Assembly: GCA_003574895.1 (NCBI GenBank)
Contig: PJFB01000004.1
Coordinates: 62,001-126,000 of the forward strand
Source: Geobacter sp.
Lineage (GTDB): Bacteria > Desulfobacterota > Desulfuromonadia > Geobacterales > Pseudopelobacteraceae
Length of the DNA: 64,000 nucleotides
Direction: 5' to 3'
In this document: positions 36,233 through 45,512 of the stretch, one piece after another
Position numbering within the stretch: the first letter of the stretch is position 1
Layout of the letters: the number at the start of each line of letters is the position of its first letter
Notes under the pieces: model-generated
Told to the model about the DNA's origin: nothing
The model's input: only the letters and a program-made list of their open reading frames with translations
The model's database searches: none
Program-made: the position numbers and the translations under genes

Positions 36233-39200
36233 TCATGCCACCCAGTCGTCATCCTCTTCTATGGGCGCAAAGCCACGGCGCATGGTGTTCTCGGTCACCA
36301 CGCGGGGGTCCATGAAGTGCAGCAGGTAATCGGGGCCGCCCGCCTTGGTGCCGACACCGGACATGCGCGAGCCGCCAAAGGGCTGGCGTTCCACCAGGGC
36401 GCCGGTATTGTTGCGGTTGATGTAGAGGTTGCCGACCCGGAAGTCGCGGCGCGCCCGGTTCAGGTGTTCCGGGCTGCGGCTGAAGATGCCGCCAGTCAGG
36501 GCAAACCGGGTGGAATTGGCCCATTCTATGGCCTGGTCGAAATCCTTGGCCCGCATGATCGCCAGCACCGGCCCAAAGACCTCTTCCTGGGCCAGCCGAT
36601 GTTCGGGGCGGATGTTGCCGATAATCGTCAACGGCGCCCAGTACCCCTCACCCTGCGGAATCCGGCTCTCGTAGAGCAGTTTCCCTTCCTGCTTGCCAAT
36701 CTCGGCATAGCCCAGGATGCTCTTCAAGGCCGCACCATCGGCCACGGCTCCCATGGCATTGGCCGGGTCTTCGGACGGGCCGACCAGGTAGGCCTGGGCC
36801 GCCTTGACCAGGCGCTCCACGAAGCGATCATAAACCGCATCCAGGACAATCACGCGGGAGCAGGCCGAGCATTTCTGCCCCTGGAAACCAAAGGCCGAGT
36901 AGAGGACATGGGGCACGGCCTCGTCCAGGTCGGCGTCGTCGTCGATGATGATGGCGTTCTTGCCGCCCATTTCGCAGATGATCTTCTTGACGTTGGGCTG
37001 GCCCGGGTAAACCTTGGCGGAACGTTCGATAATGCGCAGGCCTACCTCCATGGAACCGGTAAAGGCGATCAGGCTGATGTCCGGGTGATCCACCAGGAAA
37101 TCGCCCATGACGCTGCCCCGGCCCGGGACGAAGTTGAACACGCCGTCGGGCAGGCCGGCCTCGCGGAATATCTCCACCAGGTGATGGCCGATGATGCCGG
37201 TGAGATTGGAGGGCTTGAAGATGACCGGATTGCCGGTGACAATGGCGGCCGAGGCCATGCCCATGCTGATGGCAAGGGGGAAGTTCCAGGGGGAGATGAT
37301 CGCGGCCAGCCCCTTGGGTTCGTAGAAGTAATGGTTCAGTTCGCCCGGCGCATGGCCCAGTCGTTGCGGCGCACCCAGGCGGATCATCTCCCGGGCATAG
37401 TATTCCAGGAAATCGATGGCCTCGCCCACATCGGCATAGGCCTGGTCCCACTGCTTGCCGATCTCCAGCACCTGCCAGGCCGACAGTTCAAAGGCCCTGG
37501 CCCGGGCAACGGCAGCAGCCTTGAGCAGGTACTCGGCCCGCTGGCGGGGCGGCGTATCGCGCCAGGCCGGAAAGACAGCCTTGGCAGCGGCAATGGCCTG
37601 CTCGACCTCCTTTGTGCCGGCCTGGCAGATCTGCCCCAGCACCTCGGACGGCTTGTTCGGGTTGACGGTCGGGATCAGGTCGCCGGTCTTCACTTCCTTG
37701 CCCCCGATAAAGAGCGGGTAGGTCTTGCCCAACTGGCCCCTGACCCGGGCAATGGCGGCCGGGAAGGCGGCCCGCTGCTCGGCCTTGGTGAAGTCCGCCA
37801 TGGGGTCGTTGACAAAGTGCGGCAGACCGCCCGGCCCTGCCGACGGTTTCCGTGCCTTCCTGGCATGCTCGGCCCGTTCCCGCTCGGCAGTGACGGCCGG
37901 GTCCTCCAGCAGGCGCTCGATCACCGCATCCTCGGCAAAGCTCTGGCGCAGGAACGACTCGTTGGCCGTGTTCTCCAGCAGGCGCCGCACCAAGTAGCCC
38001 ATGCCCGGCACCATGTCGCCATAGGGACAGTAGAGCCTGATCCGCCCTGCCACCTTGAGGATGCCCTTGCGCACCGGCTCGGCCATGCCGTAGAGCACCT
38101 GGAATTCGTAGTGGGAGTCTGGGACATTCAGCTCCTGGGCCATCTCCATTACCGCCGAGATGGTGCGGATGTTGTGGGAGGCGCAGGCAAAGTGGCAGAT
38201 CTCGTGATTCTCCAGGATCTGGCGGGCCTGGCGCTCATAGGCCGCGTCGCTCTCGGCCTTGATGGTCCAGACCGGGACTTCCCACCCCATCTGCTTGGCC
38301 CTGACCGTTTCGTAATCCCAGTAGGCCCCTTTGACCAGGCGGATGGAGATTCGGGTGTTCTGCTGCCTGGTCCATTCCAGCAGGTCTTTCAGATCCTGGT
38401 CCGTATCCTTGAGGTAGGCCTGCAGCACTATGCCGATATGGGGGTAATCCTTGTACTCCAGCTTCAGGCGCCGGAAGACCTCCAGGGTGATGTCCTTGAA
38501 ACGGTAGGATTCCATGTCGATGCAGAGGAAACCGTTCAGTTCGACCACCTTGGCGCAGATGCGCCGCATCTGTTTGAGGATGGCGTTCACCGAGCCTTCA
38601 AAGTCCTGGGGATTGGCCAGGCAGAAAAGCGCGGTCGGCTTGACCGCCACGTTTACCTTGGGGGCAAATCCCCAGTCCAGGGCCGGGTCGCCCCCGGTGC
38701 CGGGCAGCCCCTTCCAGCCCTGCTGTTCCTTCTTGAGCACCTCCAGCAGTTCCAGATAGGTGCCCACATATTTCTCCGCCTCTTCCTCGGAGAGGGTGGC
38801 TTCACCCAGCACGTCCACCACTGCCGCAAAGTTGTCCTTGCGCAGTTTTTCCATGTTTTTCACGGCTTCTTTGGTGTTTTCGCCGACGATGAACTGGCGG
38901 GCCATCTCCTGGATGTTGGCCGAGATCACCTTGTTGAGTACCGCGCCCCCCAGGGAGCCCAGCATGCCGGCCATCCTGGCGCCGGTGGAGAGCACCGCGG
39001 GCATATCCTTTTCCTCGCCGAAATACTCGCGGATGTGGTCGGTCAGCAGCTTGGAGGTGGTAAGGGAGGGAAAGGCGTCCACAAAGCGGAACATCTGGAT
39101 CTTGAACTGCTCGTTCTGCATGCTCCAGTCCATGACCTTGCCCATCCAGGCCCCTTTGTTGAAGAGCGAGGGTTTCTCGCCGGAGATGGTGGCAAAGAAT

Positions 39201-39247
39201 TCCTTGCCCCGGTTGATAATTTTCGTATTCAGCATGGCGTTGTCCAT
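36233..39247 (-). CDS. putA: Bifunctional proline dehydrogenase / P5C dehydrogenase
   Basis: A 1004-residue enzyme that oxidises proline to glutamate in two steps. The N-terminal half is a FAD barrel with RLVKGAYWDYE, a conserved proline dehydrogenase strand. The C-terminal half is an aldehyde dehydrogenase with IISPWNFPLAIS, GNPVIFKPSNLTG, catalytic Glu in EMGGKN and catalytic Cys in GQKCSACSR. There is no N-terminal ribbon-helix-helix domain, so it does not repress itself. A GntR regulator is divergent. ATG 39247 has GGGAGGACC upstream; the frame opens at 39304, but that extension covers the operator. Confidence 0.95.
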   Translation of the reverse strand: MDNAMLNTKIINRGKEFFATISGEKPSLFNKGAWMGKVMDWSMQNEQFKIQMFRFVDAFPSLTTSKLLTDHIREYFGEEKDMPAVLSTGARMAGMLGSLGGAVLNKVISANIQEMARQFIVGENTKEAVKNMEKLRKDNFAAVVDVLGEATLSEEEAEKYVGTYLELLEVLKKEQQGWKGLPGTGGDPALDWGFAPKVNVAVKPTALFCLANPQDFEGSVNAILKQMRRICAKVVELNGFLCIDMESYRFKDITLEVFRRLKLEYKDYPHIGIVLQAYLKDTDQDLKDLLEWTRQQNTRISIRLVKGAYWDYETVRAKQMGWEVPVWTIKAESDAAYERQARQILENHEICHFACASHNIRTISAVMEMAQELNVPDSHYEFQVLYGMAEPVRKGILKVAGRIRLYCPYGDMVPGMGYLVRRLLENTANESFLRQSFAEDAVIERLLEDPAVTAERERAEHARKARKPSAGPGGLPHFVNDPMADFTKAEQRAAFPAAIARVRGQLGKTYPLFIGGKEVKTGDLIPTVNPNKPSEVLGQICQAGTKEVEQAIAAAKAVFPAWRDTPPRQRAEYLLKAAAVARARAFELSAWQVLEIGKQWDQAYADVGEAIDFLEYYAREMIRLGAPQRLGHAPGELNHYFYEPKGLAAIISPWNFPLAISMGMASAAIVTGNPVIFKPSNLTGIIGHHLVEIFREAGLPDGVFNFVPGRGSVMGDFLVDHPDISLIAFTGSMEVGLRIIERSAKVYPGQPNVKKIICEMGGKNAIIIDDDADLDEAVPHVLYSAFGFQGQKCSACSRVIVLDAVYDRFVERLVKAAQAYLVGPSEDPANAMGAVADGAALKSILGYAEIGKQEGKLLYESRIPQGEGYWAPLTIIGNIRPEHRLAQEEVFGPVLAIMRAKDFDQAIEWANSTRFALTGGIFSRSPEHLNRARRDFRVGNLYINRNNTGALVERQPFGGSRMSGVGTKAGGPDYLLHFMDPRVVTENTMRRGFAPIEEDDDWVA

Positions 39248-39290
39248 AGGTCCTCCCGAAAAATGGTTACTGTCAGCCCCACGATTTGCG

Positions 39291-39305
39291 AATGGTTTAA
39301 CCATT
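39291..39305. promoter_or_regulatory. GntR-type operator at the putA promoter
   Basis: AATGGTTTAACCATT is a perfect AATGGT-N3-ACCATT palindrome in the short divergent region. A half-site AATGGTTAC lies nearer putA (39272). Confidence 0.7.
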
Positions 39306-39405
39306 TATATTTTATTTTACTGAATGTGTCAAGCAGTTGCATATAGTCGGACCGGTGACGGAAACCGACCCAGGTGTATTGTCATGGAGATCGTTAGATG
39401 CTATA

Positions 39406-39420
39406 AATGGTACAACCATT
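39406..39420. promoter_or_regulatory. GntR-type operator at the regulator's own promoter
   Basis: AATGGTACAACCATT is a second perfect AATGGT-N3-ACCATT site. It lies 15 bp before the regulator start, where binding would autoregulate. Confidence 0.7.
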
Positions 39421-39435
39421 TTGAAAGGACACAAC

Positions 39436-40152
39436 ATGTTTAAGGCGGTCAAGCAGAACCGGGCCTATCAGGACGTGGTGGAGCAGATCCAGGAAGCCAT
39501 CATCAGCGGGTCATTGAAGCCGGGCAGCCAGTTGCCGGCGGAGCGGGAGCTGAAGGAGCAGTTCGGCATCAGCCGCGGCACCCTGCGGGAGGCCTTACGT
39601 GTGCTGGAGCAGAAGGGGTTGATCGAGATCCGCACCGGGGTCAGCGGGGGTTCCATCATCAGGGAAGTGAACAGCGAGCAACTAAGTGAAAACCTGGGGT
39701 TCCTGATCCGCAACCGGACCGTGTCGCTGCACGACCTGGCCGAGTTCCGCGAGGCGATGGAGGGGAGTGTTGCTGCCCTGGCGGCCCAACGGGCCGGTGA
39801 AGAGGACTTGGCATTACTGGGGAAGCTGGTGACAGAGGCGGAAGGTTATCTGAAGGAGGGACGCAAGGGGTGGGACAACTTCATCCGCACCGACGAGAAG
39901 GTCCACATGGCGCTGGCCCGCATCAGCGGCAACCAGCTGTTCATCAGCGTCCTTGAGAGCGTCTACTTCAACATCCACACATATTATGAAAACTATCTAT
40001 CCAGGGACAAACAGTTGCTGCAGGAAAACTTCAACGACCTGCGGGAAATCGTGGGGGCAGTGGCCACGGGCAACGCCGAGAACGCGCGGGAACTGGCCCA
40101 GGGGCATGTCAGGCGTTTCAATGAGTATATGGAGAAGAGAATATCGCCGTAA
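39436..40152 (+). CDS. FadR-subfamily GntR transcriptional regulator, likely PutA regulator
   Basis: A 238-residue regulator. The N-terminal winged helix has GSLKPGSQLPAERELKEQFG, SRGTLREALRVLE and KGLIEIRTGVSGG. The C-terminal FCD-type ligand domain has LAEFREAMEGSVAALAA and the metal/ligand His-containing ARISGNQLF region. Start 39436 has AAAGGA. It is divergent from putA; two identical-type operators lie between them. The ligand is presumably proline or P5C (inference). Confidence 0.92.
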   Translation: MFKAVKQNRAYQDVVEQIQEAIISGSLKPGSQLPAERELKEQFGISRGTLREALRVLEQKGLIEIRTGVSGGSIIREVNSEQLSENLGFLIRNRTVSLHDLAEFREAMEGSVAALAAQRAGEEDLALLGKLVTEAEGYLKEGRKGWDNFIRTDEKVHMALARISGNQLFISVLESVYFNIHTYYENYLSRDKQLLQENFNDLREIVGAVATGNAENARELAQGHVRRFNEYMEKRISP

Positions 40153-40204
40153 AGACAGTTCCTATACTTTCTGCAAGACATTACTCTCGCAACGACGCAA
40201 CACT

Positions 40205-40343
40205 GTTTATCCAAGTAAGGGCGAAGCAAGGGCTTTACCTGCTTCGCCCTTTTGCCACAGAGATCAAAGACGGGCGAAGCAGATGAAACTTGCTTAGCCC
40301 CTACAATAAAAACAGCCAATCGGTAACGTCCGACTCCCTAAAC
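40205..40343 (+). repeat. 139-bp dispersed repeat, copy 1
   Basis: Nearly identical over 139 bp to 41893-42031, in the same orientation. It contains nested inverted segments: a perfect inner pair ctgcttcgccc / gggcgaagcag and an outer pair aagggcgaagcaa / ttgcttagccc. It would fold into paired hairpins and is not coding. It resembles small mobile or REP/MITE-like repeats. Confidence 0.9.
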
Positions 40344-40416
40344 AATTCTTTTACTTCAAGGTATTAGAACATCGCGTCGTCGCGGGAGACAAGATTTTCG
40401 GTTCTTGGTACGGACT

Positions 40417-41340
40417 TCAGGATTCCATTTCCATGTACCGGCGGCTGGCTGTCAACGCCCGGTAGGCATCCCACGAATAGATAATCAGACCGGTCCAGAT
40501 AAGGAGAAAGCTTGCCAGGTGCACGCTGGTGAACTGTTCGCCATAGACCAGGACTGCCAGCACGAAATGCAGGGTAGGCGTGATGTACTGCAGGAAGCCG
40601 ATGGTGGCCAGCCGCAGGCGTCGGGCAGCGGCGGCGAACAGCAGCAACGGCACGGCGGTTATCACGCCGGCCGACAGGAGCAGCAGGTTAATGCGCATGT
40701 CACCCGCCAGAAAAGACCCTTCACCCCGCCAGGCAGCGAAAATCAGATAGCAAGCAGCAAGGGGCGCCAGCAGGAAGGTCTCCACGGTCAGGCCGATGAG
40801 AGAATCCGTCTTGACCACCTTGCGCAGGAGGCCGTAGGAGCCGAAGGTCAGGGCCAGTATGAGGGCGGTCCAGGGAAAGCTGCCATGGAGGACCGTCAGT
40901 ATGATCACCCCGGCAGCGGCAAGGGTCAGGCTCACCAGTTGCAAACGACGCAACTGCTCCTTGAGGAAAAGCACACCCAGCAGGACGCTCACAAAGGGGG
41001 TGATGAAGTACCCCAGGCTGGATTGCAGCACCTCTCCATGTTCGACGGCGATGATGAAGACCAGCCAGTTGGTGGCGATCAGGATAGAGGTCGCCACCAG
41101 GGTGACCAGCGAGCTGCGCTGGGTCAGGGCAATGCGGAGATCGTCCCAGCGCCGACGCCAGAAGACGAGTAAAAGCAGGAAGGCCACGGACCAGACGATC
41201 CGGTGCGAAAGCACCTGCAACGGTGGGACAGTCGAGATCGCCTTGAAGTAGATCGGAAAGAAACCCCAGACCAGGTAGGCGACGATGCCGAACAGAAGTC
41301 CGGTGCCTGCCTCGGCATGCTGCGCTTGCGGATGACGCAA
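40417..41340 (-). CDS. rarD: RarD-type EamA permease
   Basis: A 307-residue membrane protein with ten helices. RarD markers are near the N-terminus (GIVAYLVWGFFPIYFK, VLSHRIVWSVAFLLLL) and in GYFITPFVSVLLGVLFLKEQL. A TTG at 41340, with GGAG 6 bp upstream and 1 bp after the ybaK stop, is the best start; the frame extends to 41361 inside ybaK. RarD exports small organic molecules; chloramphenicol resistance was an early phenotype. The substrate here is unknown. Confidence 0.88.
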   Translation of the reverse strand: MRHPQAQHAEAGTGLLFGIVAYLVWGFFPIYFKAISTVPPLQVLSHRIVWSVAFLLLLVFWRRRWDDLRIALTQRSSLVTLVATSILIATNWLVFIIAVEHGEVLQSSLGYFITPFVSVLLGVLFLKEQLRRLQLVSLTLAAAGVIILTVLHGSFPWTALILALTFGSYGLLRKVVKTDSLIGLTVETFLLAPLAACYLIFAAWRGEGSFLAGDMRINLLLLSAGVITAVPLLLFAAAARRLRLATIGFLQYITPTLHFVLAVLVYGEQFTSVHLASFLLIWTGLIIYSWDAYRALTASRRYMEMES

Positions 41341-41341
41341 C

Positions 41342-41836
41342 TTACTCTCCTTCGGCAACAACGGTCACCGTACCATTGGTGATCCCAACCAGTTCTTCGG
41401 GTGTGAGGTGAAAAAGGGCATTGGGCGAACCGGCCGCGGCCCAGACAATGGCGTGGGGGGTCAGGTCCCGGTCGATAAAAGTCGGCAACGGCTTGAGGTG
41501 TCCCAACGGCGGTACCCCGCCAATGGCAAAGCCGGTCCAGTCCCGTACCGAAGCGGCATCAGCCATGCCGACCTCCTCGCCCGCCAGGGTGGCAACGCGA
41601 CTCACGCAGACGCGGTTGCTGCCGCTGGTCAGCACCAGGAACAGCTTGCCGCTGACAGCCCCTTTCAATACCAGCGATTTCACGATCTGCGCCACATCGC
41701 AGCCCACCGCCCGGGCCGCGTCCTGGGCGCTGCGCGTGCTGGCCGCCAACTCCTGCACCTCGTTCTGCAATCCGGCCGCGGCCAGGGCATCGCGTACCCT
41801 TTGTACACTGCCGCTCGTTTTTTTCTGCACAGTCAT
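41342..41836 (-). CDS. ybaK: YbaK-like aminoacyl-tRNA deacylase
   Basis: A 164-residue protein of the YbaK/ProX superfamily, with the core SLVLKGAVSGKLFLVLTSGSNRV and IGGVPPLGHLKPLPTFIDRDL. These enzymes remove mischarged amino acids from tRNA, Cys from tRNA-Pro in the namesake. The frame extends upstream to 42007 only because the 139-bp repeat happens to be open; ATG 41836 has GGAGGGAGGACAAAG and is the real start. It is coupled to rarD. Confidence 0.88.
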   Translation of the reverse strand: MTVQKKTSGSVQRVRDALAAAGLQNEVQELAASTRSAQDAARAVGCDVAQIVKSLVLKGAVSGKLFLVLTSGSNRVCVSRVATLAGEEVGMADAASVRDWTGFAIGGVPPLGHLKPLPTFIDRDLTPHAIVWAAAGSPNALFHLTPEELVGITNGTVTVVAEGE

Positions 41837-41892
41837 TATCTTTGTCCTCCCTCCATCAAATTCACAAAAAAATTGGAAACTGCAATTATACC

Positions 41893-42031
41893 GTTTATCC
41901 ACGTAGGGGCGAAGCAAGAGCTTTACCTGCTTCGCCCTTTTGCCACATAGATCAAAGACGGGCGAAGCAGATGAAACTTGCTTAGCCCCTACAACACAAA
42001 TGGTCAATCGGTAATTTCCGAGTCCCTAAAC
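41893..42031 (+). repeat. 139-bp dispersed repeat, copy 2
   Basis: Direct repeat of 40205-40343 with about ten or so substitutions. Its ends are better preserved: gtaggggcgaagcaa pairs with ttgcttagcccctac at 14 of 15 positions. The two copies bracket ybaK-rarD. Confidence 0.9.
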
Positions 42032-42101
42032 CGCGCCAATCTTCCGCCATAAATCCCCCTCACCTATGAGAAAGGGGGAACATGAGCATTTACAGGATGC
42101 C

Positions 42102-42983
42102 TCAATTATGCCCTACCGACGCCCGGGTGAACAGGAACAGTCCGCTAAAAATAAAGCCGGCGCCGATCATCTGCCTGATCGTGGGATACTCCCTCAGGAA
42201 TATGGAAGCCCAGACAATGGCGCCCAGAGGCTCGCCCAGCACGCTGACCGAAACTACCGACGCCTGGACATATTTCAACACCCAGTTGAAGACCGTGTGC
42301 CCCAAAATCGTGCAGACAAAGGCAAGAGCGAAAAACAGGAGCCAGTCCCGGGGCTGATAGGGGCCGAAAGGCGTCTGGGTCGCCAGGCTGGTCAGTACCA
42401 GCGCAAGTGCGCTGCTCCCGTAGGTGAAAAATGTGTATGCCGGCAGGCTGACCCCGTGACGGAGCCTGCGGCCGATCAGCAGGTAACCGGAGATCATGAT
42501 GGCAGCCGTCAGGGCCAGGAGGTCGCCCCAAAAGGCCCCCATATCCATTTGAAAATCGCCTAAGCCGATGATAAAGCTGCCGCAAAGGGCCAACAGTCCG
42601 CCGACCATGGCCATCCGGCTGATCCGTTCGCGGAAGAACAGCCAGGAGCCGATTACCACAAAAACCGGCTGGATGGTAACCAACACCACGGAACTGGCCA
42701 GACTGGTGTAGCGCAGGGAAATGAACCAGGTGGCAAAGTGCAGGGCCAGGAAGAGGCCGCTCAGAGCGGATAGGCCTCGCAGCCGCCAGTTGAGATCGCG
42801 CAGGTCGCCCCAGTGCCGAAGCAGGGTAAAAGGTGCAAGCAGGAGAAAGGTAAACAGCAGGCGGTAGGTGGCAATCATCAGTGACGGCGCCGTTGAAAGC
42901 CGCACGAAAAGAGAGGAAAACGAAACGGCAAAGACCCCTGCCAGCACCGCCAGGTAGGGGTTTACAAGGGGTTTATCGTTCAC
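42102..42983 (-). CDS. EamA-family transporter downstream of livF
   Basis: A 293-residue membrane protein with ten helices and two EamA repeats (from YLAVLAGVFAVSFSSLFVRL, and from GAFWGDLLALTAAIMISGYLLIGR). GTG 42983 is the likely start because it comes 17 bp after the livF stop with AGAAAG upstream; the longer frame to 43127 overlaps livF. The tail location of a branched-chain amino-acid import operon suggests amino-acid export, but this is not proven. Confidence 0.86.
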   Translation of the reverse strand: MNDKPLVNPYLAVLAGVFAVSFSSLFVRLSTAPSLMIATYRLLFTFLLLAPFTLLRHWGDLRDLNWRLRGLSALSGLFLALHFATWFISLRYTSLASSVVLVTIQPVFVVIGSWLFFRERISRMAMVGGLLALCGSFIIGLGDFQMDMGAFWGDLLALTAAIMISGYLLIGRRLRHGVSLPAYTFFTYGSSALALVLTSLATQTPFGPYQPRDWLLFFALAFVCTILGHTVFNWVLKYVQASVVSVSVLGEPLGAIVWASIFLREYPTIRQMIGAGFIFSGLFLFTRASVGHN

Positions 42984-42999
42984 GGGGATCTTTCTCTGG

Positions 43000-43704
43000 T
43001 TATTCGCCGAGATAGGCCTTGCGGACCTCTGGGTCTTCGGCCAGTTGCTTGGCCGCGCCGGACAGCACGACCTCGCCGGTCTCCAGCACATAGGCGCGGT
43101 TGGCAATGGAGAGGGCCATGTTGGCATTCTGCTCCACCAACATGATGGTGGTGCCTGTGGAGTTGATCTCCTGGATGATGGAAAATATCTGTTCCACCAG
43201 CATGGGCGCCAATCCCATGGATGGTTCGTCCAAAAGGAGCAGTTTGGGCCGGGACATCAGGGCCCGCCCCATGGCCAGCATCTGCTGTTCGCCGCCGGAA
43301 AGGGTCTTGGCCAGCTGTTTCTTGCGCTCGAACAGCCGTGGGAAGCGCTTGAAGACGTGATCGATCTCCTCTTTGACAGCATCGTGGTCGTTACGAATGT
43401 AAGCGCCCAGCTCCAGGTTCTCCAGCACGGTCATGTTGGCAAAGACGCGCCTGCCTTCAGGGACCTGAGATATGCCTTGCTTGACGATTTCATGGGCAGG
43501 GGCACCGGTGATGTCCTTTCCCAGGAAGGTTATCTTGCCGGAAGCAGAAGGCACGATCCCGGAGATGGCGTTGAGGGTGGTGGTCTTCCCGGCCCCGTTC
43601 GCACCGATCAAAGCGACGATTTCCCCCTCTGCGACCTCGCACGAGACATTCTTCAGGGCCTTGATGACATTGTAGTTTACGAACAGATTCTCGACTTGGA
43701 GCAT
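43000..43704 (-). CDS. livF: LivF branched-chain amino acid ABC ATPase
   Basis: A 234-residue ATPase of the LivF type: Walker A GANGAGKTTT, signature LSGGEQQML, Walker B LLLDEPSMGLAP (LivF-typical) and VEQNANMAL in place of the common H-loop. It is the last liv component before the EamA gene. Confidence 0.94.
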   Translation of the reverse strand: MLQVENLFVNYNVIKALKNVSCEVAEGEIVALIGANGAGKTTTLNAISGIVPSASGKITFLGKDITGAPAHEIVKQGISQVPEGRRVFANMTVLENLELGAYIRNDHDAVKEEIDHVFKRFPRLFERKKQLAKTLSGGEQQMLAMGRALMSRPKLLLLDEPSMGLAPMLVEQIFSIIQEINSTGTTIMLVEQNANMALSIANRAYVLETGEVVLSGAAKQLAEDPEVRKAYLGE

Positions 43705-43747
43705 GTGAACCTCAGAATCAGGTCAGGAGTTGGCAGCCCTGTTTGAT

Positions 43748-44512
43748 TTAGTGTGTTTTCCCCAGATAGGCCTCAATGACTTTGGGGTTTTGGCGAATCT
43801 CCTCGGGCAACCCCTCCGCAATCTTCTCGCCATAGTCAAGGACCGCGATTCGGTCGGAGATTCCCATGACGAACTTCATGTCGTGCTCGACCAGAAACAC
43901 GGTGACACCTGTCGCGCAGATCCGCTGGACCATTTCCATGAGCGCCCCCTTTTCCTGGGGGTTCATACCGGCGGCAGGCTCGTCCAGCAGCAACAGATCG
44001 GGCTTAAGGGCCAGGGCCCTGGCAATCTCCAACCGGCGCTGCTCGCCGTAGGGAAGATTGCCAGCCATCTCAAAGGCCCGGTATGAGAGATCTACCATGT
44101 TCAGGCACCGGGAAGCCAGATCCAAGAGTTCCCCTTCTTCCCTTTTGACCCAGGGTGTGAACTTCATGAGCGAGCCGGTCAGGTCCCATTTCCCTTGTGT
44201 ATGGGCACCGATCAGGACGTTGTCCAGTACCGGCAGTTCGGAGAACAGGCGGATGTTCTGGAAGGTCCTGCCAATTCCGGTGGCGGCAATCCGATAGGTC
44301 GGCATCCCGTTGATCTGGCGCCCCTTGAATGAGATTGTCCCGCTGGTCGGCCGGTAGATACCGGTGATCAGGTTGAAGAGAGTGCTCTTGCCCGCACCGT
44401 TGGGGCCGATGAGGGCATGAATGCTCCCCTGCTCCACTGTCAGATCCACACTGTTGACCGCTACCAGGCCGCCAAAACGGATTGTCACATTTTCTAGTTT
44501 CAATATCGACAT
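43748..44512 (-). CDS. livG: LivG branched-chain amino acid ABC ATPase
   Basis: A 254-residue ATPase of the LivG type: Walker A GPNGAGKST, NLPYGEQRRLEIARAL signature, Walker B LLLDEPAAGMNP (LivG-typical), VEHDMKFV H-loop. The start MSILKLENV (44512) matches family length; the frame opens at 44527. It pairs with LivF. Confidence 0.94.
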   Translation of the reverse strand: MSILKLENVTIRFGGLVAVNSVDLTVEQGSIHALIGPNGAGKSTLFNLITGIYRPTSGTISFKGRQINGMPTYRIAATGIGRTFQNIRLFSELPVLDNVLIGAHTQGKWDLTGSLMKFTPWVKREEGELLDLASRCLNMVDLSYRAFEMAGNLPYGEQRRLEIARALALKPDLLLLDEPAAGMNPQEKGALMEMVQRICATGVTVFLVEHDMKFVMGISDRIAVLDYGEKIAEGLPEEIRQNPKVIEAYLGKTH

Positions 44513-44554
44513 AGACACTTCTCGCAAGTATTACTTTGGATCACTGAAAATCAT

Positions 44555-45484
44555 CTATTGTTCCGGTTTTTCATGCTTCATCAGTTCTTTCATGTGGGGC
44601 TTGCGACCGATGGCCCGCAGGACGACCTCGGTAAAGTTTATTCCGCCCATGAGCCCGTTGGGCCGGAAGATCATCATGAAGACCAGCAACCCGCCATAGA
44701 CCAGCATTCGGTAGGACGCCATGAAGCGCAGGAACTCGGGCGCCGCCGACAAAATAGTCGCGCCGATAACGCTCCCCGGTATGCTCCCCAATCCCCCCAG
44801 GACAACCATGCTGAGGATGTCGATGGACTTGAGGAAGCCAAAGTCGGATGGATTGATGTAACTGATAAAATGGGCATAGAGTCCGCCACCCACCCCTGCC
44901 AGGAAAGTTCCGATGGCAAAAGATTGGACCTTGTAGCGGGCCACGTTGATCCCCATGGCTTCTGCAGCGATCTCGTCGCCGCAAATCGCCTTGAGTGCCC
45001 GGCCGAAACGGGAATTGTGAATGAATGAAACCACAATTATCGTGAGGATGACAACGATCCAAACCATTATCGGCATGGGGATGGTGGTATGGGGGGGGGG
45101 AACGGAAAGCCCGAGGGCCTTGTTGGTGATATCCAGATTGAGAAAAATCACCTTGACTATCTCGGCGAACCCCAAGGTACAGATAGCCAGATAATCACCA
45201 GTGAGCCGCAGGATCGGATACCCGATCACCACGCCGACACCAGCCGTAATTATGCCGGTCAGCAGCAGGTTGACGCTAAATGGCAAACCCGTGTGAATAG
45301 TCAACAGGGCGCTGGAAAAGGCCCCCACACTCATGAAAGCCGCATGCCCCAAGGAAAGCTGGCCGGTCAGGCCGGTGATTACATTAAGACCAAGGGCCAA
45401 CACGATACCGATGCCAATGTTAACAATAATCTGCAGCAGATAGGGGTTGATGTTCCCCAGCAGAGCCTGTAACGCCTCACCCAT
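44555..45484 (-). CDS. livM: LivM branched-chain amino acid ABC permease
   Basis: A 309-residue permease with eight to nine helices and LivM markers: ALGLNVITGLTGQLSLGHAA, GRALKAICGDEIAAEAMGIN (EAA-like loop) and GGLGSIPGSVIGA. It forms the membrane channel with LivH. It starts 28 bp after the livH stop. Confidence 0.94.
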   Translation of the reverse strand: MGEALQALLGNINPYLLQIIVNIGIGIVLALGLNVITGLTGQLSLGHAAFMSVGAFSSALLTIHTGLPFSVNLLLTGIITAGVGVVIGYPILRLTGDYLAICTLGFAEIVKVIFLNLDITNKALGLSVPPPHTTIPMPIMVWIVVILTIIVVSFIHNSRFGRALKAICGDEIAAEAMGINVARYKVQSFAIGTFLAGVGGGLYAHFISYINPSDFGFLKSIDILSMVVLGGLGSIPGSVIGATILSAAPEFLRFMASYRMLVYGGLLVFMMIFRPNGLMGGINFTEVVLRAIGRKPHMKELMKHEKPEQ

Positions 45485-45512
45485 AAATCAATTCCCTGAA
45501 TACTGAATTTTT

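Noticed and set aside
36263-36281. String resembling the GEMM c-di-GMP riboswitch core (cgcaaagccacgg)
   Set aside because: It lies inside the last codons of putA, on the antisense strand, without the gcaaacc partner helix or a downstream gene in the right orientation.
36209-39346. A 1045-codon plus-strand reading frame antisense to putA
   Set aside because: putA on the minus strand has clear catalytic motifs, a ribosome-binding site and an operator. The plus-strand frame is a codon-bias shadow without any recognisable domain.
41837-42007. N-terminal extension of YbaK from 42007
   Set aside because: The extra 57 residues come from the 139-bp repeat; the same peptide appears as an open frame in the other repeat copy. 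ATG 41836 has a strong ribosome-binding site.
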